Source: Eimeria necatrix (taxonomy: Eukaryota > Apicomplexa > Conoidasida > Eucoccidiorida > Eimeriidae). Taken from it: 64,000 nucleotides of DNA. The position numbers and the translations under genes were made by a program. Position 1 is the first letter of the stretch; each line of letters begins with the position of its first letter. The notes under the pieces were generated by a model. It saw nothing but the letters and a program-made list of their open reading frames with translations, did no database searches and was not told the DNA's origin. The stretch covers positions 1-64,000 of the forward strand of contig NW_013651882.1 of NCBI RefSeq assembly GCF_000499385.1, read 5' to 3'. Below are positions 32,650-43,764 of the stretch, one piece after another.

Positions 32650-33978
32650 GAAAAATAAAGTCCATAACGAGCACCAATACATATTTCAAAGTATCTGCGT
32701 GAGAAACGGGGGAACGGTTGTAAACGAAAACATTTGGGAGGCGTTTGAGGTCTACGGACAGGGGTTTTGTTATTTCAATGCGGCAGCACCATCAGGGTCC
32801 ACATTTTCTCGTGTCCATCACACTTGATCACGTATATGTGGCAGTTATGTGGTACTAAAACTTTGTCGGAGTGGAACTTTTAGCTAATGCCACTGCCAGC
32901 GGCAACCACCGGCCGAACAGAAGCTCTGGAGGAGGGGCTGCTAAATAGGCGCAGATCTAGTCCCATCCCTAACATTAAAGGGCAGAGTCCGAAACTGAGC
33001 TTGCACTCGTAGGGGACAGAAGGGGTGTACAGCGTTCCTAAGCATTGGCGTCATCTGGCAGCTGCTTCATGAGAAGAGTGAGGCAAGGAGCAGTTGCTGT
33101 TTGTGTTCCTGTGTGAAACTCAGACTAATTCGCCTCTATTTTCTGCTATAGCAAGCACCTGCAATGCGTTGCAGAGAAACATCAACGGCAGTACAGAAAC
33201 AAGTGGCAACTGACCGCGCTGGAGGTTCTTTGGTGTGCGGACGTGCGTACCTCTTCTGTCCCATACTGATGTAAGCGCACGAGATTTTCCCCCAACGAAA
33301 TGGTTGACACTGAATAGGCGCCATTTCATGAGCTTCTCCTCCTACACTTTGGTCTGTCCGACGGTTGCCGCAAGCAGTGCTTCTGCCAGCAGCAACCAGC
33401 CTGCTTCTCAACGGACGCCACTTTAGGCTCACCATAGCGCACCTTGGTTACAAAATATCGGTTCTTCCCTAGATTCTATTACAATTTTCTAGCTGAAGCG
33501 ATGCTCATTGCATCCGGGACGCGTTTTTCAGATCCCTCAGCATCAAGAATATGTTCGTGCTTTGAGGGCAGCCTATTGTAGGGCATAGTGTTACACTTCT
33601 TTGGGCTTCACCGTAAGCATAGCAGCCATTTGGACCCTTGGGAATGTGTTCATGTATATGTTTAATATGTATATATGTATGTGCCGTTTGTATGTGCAGT
33701 GTATGCATAAATGCACCTGAGATTTAAATCGCTGCAGGGCCTCAACCTAGGACAGCAGCAGCAGCGCGCACTGCAGGTTTCTTCGCTGCTGTTTTTGCTG
33801 TTCTGTTGTCTTTTACGGCCGTGGTTGCAGATACTTTCGAGTCCGTTATGGATCTGATGAAATACCAGCTGCTGCTGACCTCCAAATAACCGAGCAGGGG
33901 CCGCCGGTGCTGCAGCCCCTCATTGCGCTGATGCGATTCACTTCTCCATAAAATGCAATTATTGAAGATAAAGGACAC
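32650..33978. other. Intergenic, with a TA/TG microsatellite
   Basis: No gene was recognised. A simple run of alternating AT, GT and TATG units lies at about 33650-33700. Short CAG runs occur near 33750-33790. Confidence 0.45.
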
Positions 33979-34735
33979 TTAGCTAGAAAAGCAACCGTGT
34001 TTCAGTGCGTCAGCAGCCTCCAGTAGCCGGTTGTATCCAAAGAAGCATCGTCCAGGGCCTCTAAATCCTTCACGGTTAAACGCTAAGCCGTGGATCCGAA
34101 GTCTTCGTACATTTACTGCGTGATTCGCCGTAGTTAGGCGTAGCCCATCACCAGCAAACAGCCCAACGCCTGAAACACCAAACGTAATACACGCATGAAA
34201 GCAACGGTAATGGTGAAGCCTCCTTTTATGGCACAGGGTTGACAGGGGAACGGTGACAGCAACAGTGGCAACAGCCACAAAAAGCAGCATCAACGACAGC
34301 GACTCCACAAGCAACTTTGCCAGAAGCAGCGAAATGAGTAACAAAAATACCGCCAGCAGCAAGCCGTGTACTCTGACAAGCTTCTCCACATGCTATTTCT
34401 GCAACTGCCAGCTCCAGCAGTAGAACGACAAAGCAGTTGCAGACTCAACAGCAGTAGAAGCAGCAGCGTGCCCCCTTTATTTAACCAGCTACTAGCAGCA
34501 TCCAGCGTCACGTGCCACGCCGACGGGAGGAGTTCCGGCAGTGCCACCCTGCTTCCGGTCTCACTGTAGTGTGTAGTGCGGAAATGTGTCGCCGCAGATT
34601 TATCTGTCTAAGCAGCAGCAATGCCGCCATTATCTGCAGAAGAACCAGCAGCAGTTCTATGTGTTTACCGCTGCGGCTCACCTTCCCATTAGTCTTCGTG
34701 GTGCTGATTTTGTGCGAACCACTTTTTGGTTGCAT
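33979..34735 (-). CDS. Small gene candidate with clear first and last exons
   Basis: A first exon 34735-34682 (ATG, donor GGGAAG|GTGAGC) encodes MQPKSGSHKISTTKTNGK. A last exon follows the acceptor GTTTGGTGTTTCAG (exon from about 34168) and encodes a conserved-looking basic stretch including GVGLFAGDGLRLTTANHAV and CFFGYNRLLEAADALKHG, ending at 33979. The middle contains CTG-rich frames encoding long Leu runs that could be intron or a membrane-spanning part. The first and last exon phases do not match directly, so at least one internal exon is missing from this model. I do not recognise the protein. Confidence 0.3.
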
Positions 34736-35035
34736 TCGTTTTGTTCGGCTGAATCAGTTGCAGTCGTCGCTTTCTGTTCTGTAACCTGCATCTACGTGCT
34801 GTCCAACTGACAGATCAGCCTCCAGTTTGGAAGCTTAGCCGAGTACTACGTTAGTTAATATGCTCCAGTAGTTGGGTGGAGGGGTGGGTTGCTGAAGAGA
34901 CGCCTTTGCGGGCTAGTTGCTGAGGTGTGTGGCTGTTCAGTTAAGCTCATTCTGCTCACCCATTTATAAAGTGGACAAGCTAGTTAGGGCAGATGCGAAA
35001 GCATTTGTACAAAAATTGACCAAACTGACCAAACT

Positions 35036-35153
35036 ATTCGTTTACTTATTATTTGGCTTTTTTATGGGTGCTACTTTATTCGCCTGTTCGAAAACCGATC
35101 AAAGTAATCGTTTGTTTACTTATTTGGCTTCTATAGGGGTGCAGCTTTATTCA
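35036..35153. repeat. Diverged tandem duplication, unit about 70 bp
   Basis: Unit 1 (35036-35085) and unit 2 (35105-35153) share the order CGTTT, TTACTTAT, TTTGGCTT, TA.GGGTGC and CTTTATTC with small insertions. It is preceded by a short CCAAACTGACCAAACT direct repeat. Confidence 0.7.
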
Positions 35154-35375
35154 TATCTTCGGTTAGTCTATCCACTTCTGTATTTGCGTGTATACACGGG
35201 TACCTGTCAATGTGTGTACTTGTCTACACAACTAGTTAGACCGCCTAAATTGGCTCTCCAGTCAGTCAGACCTTTCATTTCTTATTTTCTCATGATTTAT
35301 CTACTAGTTTTGATTCAACTTTAATTATGACTGCTGCAGTCCTCATCTTTCCGTCGATTTCTTGCGTTTCTACGC

Positions 35376-35445
35376 TTACATGCGTATATACGTAAATACG
35401 TATGTTTACGTATACATCGCATTATCGCATTACGTATCTACATGG
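35376..35445. repeat. TACGTA-rich self-complementary stretch
   Basis: Repeated TACGTA, GTATATAC and GTATAC palindromes alternate with CGCATTAT units (GCATTATCGCATTACG). It is simple-sequence DNA able to form small hairpins; no function is evident. Confidence 0.6.
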
Positions 35446-38400
35446 AGTTAACCTTAAAGAGCTATTGTTTTCATGTCATCACTGAGCCTATTAATTGCAT
35501 TCTTACTTGTTACTTCCTTTGTTTCTTTTTAGTTTCATGTATTGCTGCATGCTTGTCCTCTGCGCAATCACATCTCTACGAGCACCTTTGTGTGCCGTGT
35601 GTATTGAGATTCGGTTAGTTTCTGCGAGCTATCTTCTTTCCCGCATAAACGTATCCCTCGTACTTTGTCTCCATTTGGTGCTTCAAAATTAGTTCCATTT
35701 AAAGCGGTTCTTCTTCCTGTGAGATGATTAATGCATCCAAATTAGTCCAAAGCCGAAATCCCTTATTCCCGAAGCGAAAAGCAGCACTGCACGTAGCGGC
35801 ACGTGTGAATTATTGGTCCGTTTCTTCATGACTGATCCCCTCTTGATTGTCTGAGTAGATTTTGCCCATTTTTACTACTCATATACCATTAATAGATTTG
35901 ATGTTTGGTTTGTTGCGTGCTATGGCGTTTTACTGTGTCTACTGCAATGAGCAATATCCTTTGGGGGCCCATCCTAAGTAATGCCTTGTGTTTCATACTC
36001 ACTCTGTTGATAAAACGGTGCACGCAATCATTATCCGGCTTTAGAGGGAGATGCAGCCTTCTCAGGTACAATCGAGATGCACAGCCTTATATGTAGCACT
36101 TCGGGCTACAACACGACTTCCTCGCCTTTCTATTTCATCTCTTTAGCCACTAGCCTTTCTTCAAATAGCTTTCTAGGCATCAAGTTGATATTTCATCACT
36201 AATAACAAGCTCACTGCAAGCTGATGAAACCTCACAAAAGAAGTCCGTGCGGCGCCACCTTAACACCTCGAATATGTCCCAAGGAAGATACCGTCGCCGC
36301 AGTACGAACGCCATAGTTTGAGGTGAGAAGTAACTACATTTCAGCAAACTCTGCAGAGATCCCAGTTAAGCACGCACCAGGACTGTTGCAGTTCCTCGGG
36401 CAAATGCCAACAGATTACAGGAAAGCTGACACGTAGTCTACTGCAACTTGAGAAAAGTAACAGACATAAAACATTCTGTGACTTACACCGCTAGAGTTAC
36501 GATCTCCCACGTGGCCTGTTCCACAGCGAACCAAGAGAAACATGTGTTGAAGGCACGTTCATCTCAGGCACGCCGAGACAGTACGAGGACGCGCAGTGTT
36601 CCAAGTTAGAGTTCAATGCGCTTCTTGCTACTGAAATCTGTTTAGCTGATATTCATGCTGCACAGTCTGTCCACAATTCAGCAGTCGGTCCCAATGCGGG
36701 AACCGTACCCGCTTGTGTTTGCTGGCAGGGCTACAGCACTTCAAGCGGTCTTTTGCCCACCAAGATTTCCTCCAATTTCATCTAAGAACCGCCTTCGAAT
36801 GACTGTATTGCTGAGTTGCATCATATCTGGTGGTTATTCAGGGTTAGCAGTGCAAGTTACCGTGTACATGCCAGTTATGAGGAGGGTCAGATGGGTGAGA
36901 GAGCTGCAGCGTTGCAAATGCATAGAAATGAAAGACGAGCTTCGCTACTGGTCTGGCACGGGGCGACAGTTTTGTGACCATGCAAGAAATTATCTTCACA
37001 ATGATTGGCCTTTCTGGGTGCTTTTTTGGAATGGCCACTTTCAGTTTGCGGCTCATGCGACTTCCCTTTGTGGCTCCCTTGGTTATGAACCTGTCTTCCG
37101 TGCTCGTTTAGTGTCCAGTGCCTCTGGGCGCATTCCTACCGTCATTTATCATGAACATCGCCAGTGTTTCTGAAATTTTTTTTAAACTTGAGGATGTGTA
37201 GCGTTAGCCTTCGAGCAGGTATAGTCGACTGGCCAAGCCCTGCGAGCTGCCTGCCCCTCTGGGACGCTTATGCTGGTTATATGCTGGTTCGCACAACCAT
37301 TAGCGTGCTTAGTGCAAATAAATGTTACTACACCATTTTTTTGAACATTGAACTTGAAAAAGTGGTGCATGAACGCAGCGCCACAAGTTGGTAGCTCAGA
37401 ACCGCACATGATCTGTGGGCGGCAGTGTGCGGAGGCTAGGAGGGGGATTCCTGGATGCCTGCCTCTTTCTTTGCATGATCCTAACAGCGTTTGAAATTTT
37501 CATTTCTGATGACCAAGCGAAGGGGTCTGCTTTCTAACTCCACAAACCTCGGCAGCCGTCACGTTGGAACAACTAGTGGCGACTGCGCAACGTAGCTTAG
37601 TAGCTTCCTGAAGGCAAGCTGCCTGTGGTACTGTAGTGCAAGTGATGCACTGTACTGCTGAACATTAGGTCAGAGCTTCAGAAAAATGTCGTGAGACGTA
37701 ACGCATATTGGACCATAGGCGTTGGCTCCATGCATCGAGACAAACAATGCTGAAGGCCTTATAGCGTGCACATGCGTGCCTTCAGGTACTTCTAGAGCTT
37801 GTTAAGGAGTGAAGAAGTGAAACGGAGAATTAATTCTAACCTCCTTTCGGTAGTAGAGTGGGTCGCTTTACTATGTGATCTATAGACGTCGGCTACCCGG
37901 TGATCTTGCAATCTGAGAATCCCGCATGTCCTTTACAGGTTTCCAGATGTGAGGACAAAACGATCGAGTTTGCCGCACTTTTCCCTCGTCAGGTTCGTTT
38001 CTTCAACTTTACAGATGAAAAGTGCCTTAGTACTAAAGCTTGAAAATTGCACAGTCTAGATTACCCGCCTCACCTCGAACGGGGGAAAGAGCAAGCTGGA
38101 AGAACATTCCGTGTTGAACTGTTCTGTAACGTGTGGCAAAAGAAATATGATATGGCATCTATGCCATTCACAAGTGGTTGGGATCCCTGGCTACATTTTC
38201 AAGGGGGAGTTGTATCCTTGGGGAACAACCAAAGAAGCCAACGGTCTATGGCGAGTGGCAGCCTCTGCTTCGTGTCATTCATTACACGGGGGGTGCTAAA
38301 GAGACTGAACACCTACAAAGTATGAATTCAAAGCTCGCAACAATTTTGGATCCTGCTCTTTGGTTGCGGTGCGGGAGTATTTTACTCCTCTCCCAGGACG

Positions 38401-38556
38401 AGCAAGGTGAACCATGGCAGGATCTGATCAACACTGTTTCTCCGTCCTTCGCAAACTGGTCCTGTTTTAATCCCGGAGGCTACGTTTTTTCCTTTAGTAC
38501 CTGAAAGACCAACACAACATTTCAACATGTGCTAAGACCGTTCACTGGTAGCGCCA

Positions 38557-40615
38557 ATGCCAAGCTCTAAATCAGGGATCACCCAGCAGCCCAGCATGGA
38601 GCTGCTGTATGTAACACCTTCCCAAAACTCTGCTCCACCATCTGGCATCGGCGCACTGAACACTAAAAATGAAAAGTCCAGATTATGGCCCATTCAAGGA
38701 GCTAATCGCTCCCCCAAGGTCCTGCAGATGCTCGCGGCACTTACAGCTTTGGTCTTGGCAGTGCATTGGTGCATTCTCCAGAAAAACAACCTTGCCAGCA
38801 CAAATGTACTAATTCGCAGACTGGCCAGTGGTGAAAAGGAATACAATCAAGAGGAAAGGGCAGGTAGGGCTGGCATAGATGCCTGCGAGACGCTCTACAC
38901 TGCAGCGGGCTCACAGGAGTTCGGTACTTCTGAGACTTCACCCGCAGCTCAACAAGTGTCAAGGAGAATGCTCAATGAAGAGCCAGAAAGAAAAAGAATG
39001 AAACAAAGCGAGGATTCCAATGCGGATCGAGACAGCACAACAGTTCGCAGCGTGGCAGCGAAAGCTAATGAATCGGCAATTTACTCTATGGAGGGTTTAA
39101 AGGCAACACCGCCCCCGCCAAGAGACACAATTACGGATTCATCTTCCCCCCGCAGTGAGAAGGCCGCTGATAGAAAGCGACGAAACTCCGGGTCATTTGC
39201 GACGACCAGCGGCTTTGCAGTGACTAAACAGGAGTCTGATGGCAATTCGGACCTTTCTAACAAACATTGTATCAAAAGAATAGCTCTAATCAGCACATTA
39301 CGCGGAAAGCTTAGTCACTCTCTACAACATCGCAAGACTTCAGCGCCTGCAGCCAGTAATTTCACTTCGGCAGTGCGAGGTCCAACCCGTCTACTTCCCA
39401 TTGAACCCAAAGGCAATGGTATTCCTAGAGCACCGATCCCGCAACGACAAAAGCCACTTAAAGTTGCAAAAGCTGTATGTGGGCAGGTCTGCGGGAAAAA
39501 TTCTGCAGGTGTATCGCAGTTGTACGATGAACAGCAGGGTACCTCGGCAAATCAAGCCCCGTTCGTTTCACGTGAAAGCATGTTGAAGCTTTCAGCGCCT
39601 TCTACTTCTAAGAGAAGACCAGAACGTCATTGCAGTTCGCAGCGCACTAAAGCCAAGCAAGCTAAGCTCCTACCCAAGGTGAGTGCGAACAAATTTCGCC
39701 ACTGCAGCCTTGCTTCTGCAACACTTGTGCGTTTCAGAAGCATGCAGCGCTGCGTCTCCAGGCTGTGTACACTGTTTTTGTCGTTGCGTTCTATCATGTC
39801 GTTTTTGCTGATTCTCTCCTTTGCCCAAGGATGCACTGGGAATTTTGTTCGTTCCTTTTCCAGAACAAAGCATGCTTCTTGTATTCTGCTTGAAGAATGG
39901 CTGTTCTTTGCCTTTCTGTTGTCCGTGTCAGCCCAGCCCATCACTCACTGGCAAGACTCTGCCGGAAACCGCGAGTGCCCTGGAACATCAAGAGCCTGCT
40001 TACGAGAAGCATCCGTTCTACCGGCTGCCAATTGCCGGTCCAGCGGAGGAAATCGAGCCATTTGACACGGATTTCGCTCTAACAGTTGCTGCACCAGCCG
40101 CTGGGGCTGCTGCGAAGCTTGACCCTATTCGACAGTTATTTCTAAAACCGCAGCTCTCTGGAAAAGATATGCAAGAACTTGTACGTCATGGTGAACAGCT
40201 GACGGCATATGCTCAAAAGTACTTGACGAAAAACATCTCATTGAAATCAAATTGGCGACTCTCGGAATCAATGGCTCGTCGCTTCCTTGTGGCAGATGCA
40301 TTGTGGTGCGTTTGTAACATTGTAGGCCCTGCAATGCACAGAGAGCAATGGTGGAATCAAATTTTAGACAAGATTTCAGGCCATGAAGCTTTAGTGGATC
40401 ACGTAAATTCGCTGAGTAGCCCTTATGGGCCTACGTTTTTAGCTCGAGTTGTTGCTGCTTTGGAACAATACAAGAGAGGCAACCGGCCATCGCCGAGAGA
40501 GGTTGTAGAGTTGAAAATGCGAATACTTCGTCTTCCGTGCGTCACCGATGAGTTTAGAAGACCTAGCTGGGACCCCTGGAGAAGTGACGACAAACAGTTC
40601 AGAGACATTTCTTGA
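38557..40615 (+). CDS. Family copy 2: recessed signal-anchor protein with RRLA motif
   Basis: Two exons, 38557-39678 and 39932-40615, predict 601 residues. The donor is CCCAAG|GTGAGTGCG and the acceptor GTCCGTGTCAG, phase 0. Hydrophobic residues about 57-73 (ALTALVLAVHWCIL) are followed at 87-91 by RRLAS. The middle region is long, basic and Ser/Lys-rich, with several KR clusters, and lacks a clear copy of the EWxxDP motif seen in copies 1, 3 and 4. Exon 2 carries the complete family domain: HPFYRLP, ARRFLVADALWCVC, VGPAMHREQWW, GNRPSPREVVELK and WDPWRSDD. The intron is open on the genomic strand, so reading straight through would wrongly extend exon 1 to 40065. Function unknown; secretion or export is inferred from the N-terminal layout. 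Confidence 0.85.
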
Positions 40616-43600
40616 CTCCGTGGTTTGACCGCGGGGTCTCATTTGAGTCCTGTTGAAATACATTTTTTGAGGTTGACGCAAATTGCAAAATGTGCAGGAG
40701 TCTGCTACGAGCTTTCATACTTATGAAGGGCAGGGTGCTCATGGGCTTACTTAGCGGAAAGTTCGTGATTTTATAGCGCCTTCACTAATAGAGGGGATTT
40801 CCAATACATTTGGACGCCAGAGGTTCACATAGGTGGTTGATAGACTCTTGCCTTATCGCATTTAAATGAAGAACCCAAGCATCAAACTAAGCATAAGGTC
40901 ATTGCAGTGCTTTTGCCGAGATTCAGCCTGAAAAGCGCCCACGTAAACATAACTGGGACACAGTCCTTTGCTCACAATTCTGCAACGTAACCGAGCGGCT
41001 GCTTTGCTACCCTTAGCTGTTCGCTGGAAAACAAGCCACGTCGAGGCAAAGGAACGTGGAATAACTGACACGGTGATAGGTATCTTGCGGTTCGGGCTCG
41101 TGCGCTAGCGTGGTCAGTAGAACTAATGTGAGATGGCGTCTAAATGCCAATAGCAAACTGTAGCCATTGGAAACGCCTCAATTTAGCACGGAAAATTGCC
41201 AGGATCCTACTTTCTTAGCACTGCAGAGATGGCAAGGAGGAGGGAAGAGGACAGTGGTGCCATAAAAAAAGGCACCGTTAGAGGTCAGAAATTGGTCACC
41301 TATGTAAGACCCCATGGGCCACGAGGATCTAGGCAGTGCCCACGAGTGCGTGAAGCAGGGCTGCATGCACGCAAAAGAAGCGTCTGATGCAATATATTAT
41401 AGGCATTAATGTTTGATCAAGGGTTTGGTTATTTAGTCTTAGTCACCGCCGTGAATAGGCTACAACTCATCGAAGCAGGGGTTGTGTGGGCGGTTGAAGC
41501 CTACGTGCTCTGTCTCATAGACCTGCCACGTCTTCGTGCATCAACCGAAGTCCAGCAAGCACCAGGCTCACTACAGACGCATTTCAACGCAATATTCGGG
41601 CTCCACTTGTCCTCCGTATGCATGGTTCGCATTTGCGGCTGCAACACTAGCCTGTCCTCAGATCCGTAAGCATGGTTCGCATTTGCGGCTGCAACACTAG
41701 CCTAGGAACAATGCCTCCATAGGTCTTCTCGAATATTAATCTCCAGTAGCCTGAAGAATTGCTCCTTGCACCAATCGTCTCCAGACGTTGCTTCCCCAGC
41801 CAAGGCCCACACGGCAGATCCATTTTGGTCTTCTCAGGGGTCTTGCATAGCACCAGCTATGGACTTAGTTCCCCCTGACTCGCATATAAAAGTGTAGTGC
41901 AAGGACGTAGCGCTACTTTGTCCTAGGCACCTCAGGACGTTTCCCAAAGTCACAATGGTGAGCTTTAGAGGGCTCTGGGCTGTTACGTTCTAGTCTAGAG
42001 GCTCCATAAGCATACTAGACCGCTTTCGCAAGTGGCTCACACGCATAGTACAAGTTGAACACAATCCATTTCTAGCTAAAGATTGTTTTAGGAATTGTGG
42101 AGTAGCACAGCCTAATACTTGGCGTGTGCCGCCAATGGATAGCCTCCATAGAAATCTTAGCTCGAGACATCCCAAATGGTGAGCTGCTTCTTCCATACAA
42201 ATTTAAACTTGGTTGTTAGCTGAGTCCTATAGTATGAGCACGCAGGAGTAATGAAAAGGCAGGGTACGAGCACGCGAGAGTAGTGAAGGCGCCGGGTTTA
42301 TCATGAAGAGTCAACTCTGAAACGTGAAGTGTGCATTAGAACCACTCTCGGTGCGGCTCCTCCGATTGCCGCAGCTGCTAAACACCAAAAATCTCTAAAT
42401 ACTCAACTCTGAATGTATAGTTTACAATATGCGTGTCCCTAGTCAGCACGCTCCCTGCATGAGCAAGTTTTATCTGGCGGCAGCATTAAAACGCGTGTTT
42501 ATCCCTCACGGCAGATTTCTCTTTGCATACTCCACTCTCACTTTAGGCAAGCTGAAGCAAAATCACGTTAATAAAACTGCGTTATCAAGTATGAAGCTTT
42601 TGTAATGTATCTACAAGGTGGCTTTGAAGGGCTTGATGGTGTCGACGGCTCCTCACATAGTGTTAAGAGGGGCACTACAACTGGGCATAGAAGCAACGCT
42701 AAATAGGCTGAAAAAGAATTGAATACGACCCAGACACAAATTAAAATGGTTCTTTTGTAGATAGATTAAGCCTTAAGACTCCGTAGAGTCTGTACGCCGA
42801 ACAGGACGATCTGTGTCTACGCCACCAGTGATCTAATGGCTCAGCGCGGTAGCAGAGAGCGGCGGCGGTTCAATTTCAGCGATCACAGGAACTCATCGCA
42901 ACATTATATTTTATTTAGTCTTAAGTTACGCTCTGGAAGCAATTCGTGGTCTAGGATAGGACTAGGGCCTGAGTAAAATCGATGCGGGCGCACGTAGCAG
43001 GGCTCGACGCACTGACCGTCACGCACTAAGCTGCTTTAGACACGAACACTTGGCCTTTTCAAACAACCAAAATTTCATTCAGTCTTAGTTTTTATTTTTT
43101 TGTGGCGTTCACATTGGAAGAGAATGTGCCATTGCATGTATTTCGCACCTTTGTCTACCCAAGCTCCCAAGACCCCTGCCTGAAATTGCAACGCAGCAAC
43201 TAGCAACCGCAGGTCCACTACAAGCATACACTGCTTAGAACATGAACTTTTGACCGTTCTATTGCATTTTGGTGAACAGTTTAGGCAGTTTCTGCCCATG
43301 TGCGCCATTCTAAATGTTAACGGCCATGTAGTAGTGGCTTGAGCCGCCTATTGCATTTCGTCGCTCATTACAGAATGCAAACAACGTAAGCTTGACTTTT
43401 TTCCTCCTGATTATGGTGACGCGGGACTTATCAGGAGATAATGGTCCAAATGACAAATTTTCGTTGCTGCAATCTCGTCGACGTGCTGGAATGTGACAGA
43501 GAGGCAACATATTCATGAAGACGCTGAGCTCACCAGTTTTTCTTCTCACACTGGCATCTATATATCTTTCCCACCTGTCTCTAAGGCGCGGGGATTTTTT

Positions 43601-43764
43601 TAAATGAGATTTCTTTGACAGTGTTCGCTTCAGTAGGTGCAGCGTTGCCAGTCAGTCCTGCCCTTACTCACTGAATCGGCTTTCGGGTCACTGTCCCATC
43701 CTGCCAAATCTAGTAAAGCTGAGGAATTTCAATTTGTGTCGACTGCCCCTTCCGATATTGTCAA
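40616..43764. other. Intergenic spacer between family copies 2 and 3
   Basis: About 3.1 kb with no recognised gene. It contains the tandem duplication at 41613-41703. A short sequence near 42828-42886 has pol III box-like strings but no tRNA fold. Confidence 0.5.
41613..41703. repeat. Two-copy tandem duplication, 50-bp period
   Basis: Copies at 41613-41653 and 41663-41703 match over 41 bp with a single difference (TCCGTATGC versus TCCGTAAGC), separated by 9 bp. The near identity indicates a recent duplication. Confidence 0.9.

Larger units (their letters stand above)
34800..38556. other. Gene-poor AT-richer region
   Basis: About 3.7 kb with no recognised gene. It contains a diverged tandem duplication (35036-35153) and a TACGTA-rich stretch (35376-35445). 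A 172-codon frame at 36655-37173 starts with ATG but has no domain, splice context or protein-like composition. Confidence 0.5.

Noticed and set aside
36655..37173. 172-codon frame starting with ATG
   Set aside because: No domain, no splice context and no similarity to neighbours. It lies in a gene-poor region where one such chance frame is not surprising.
39679..40065. Read-through of copy 2 exon 1 past the intron (502-codon frame)
   Set aside because: Comparison with copies 1, 3 and 4 and a strong GTGAGT donor show that this is an open intron, not coding sequence.
42828..42886. tRNA-like sequence with A-box-like TGGCTCAGCGCGG, B-box-like GGTTCAATTTC and matching GTGATC/GATCAC ends
   Set aside because: The span is only 59 bases, with no anticodon arm and no T-stem pairing. 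At most it is a degenerate fragment.
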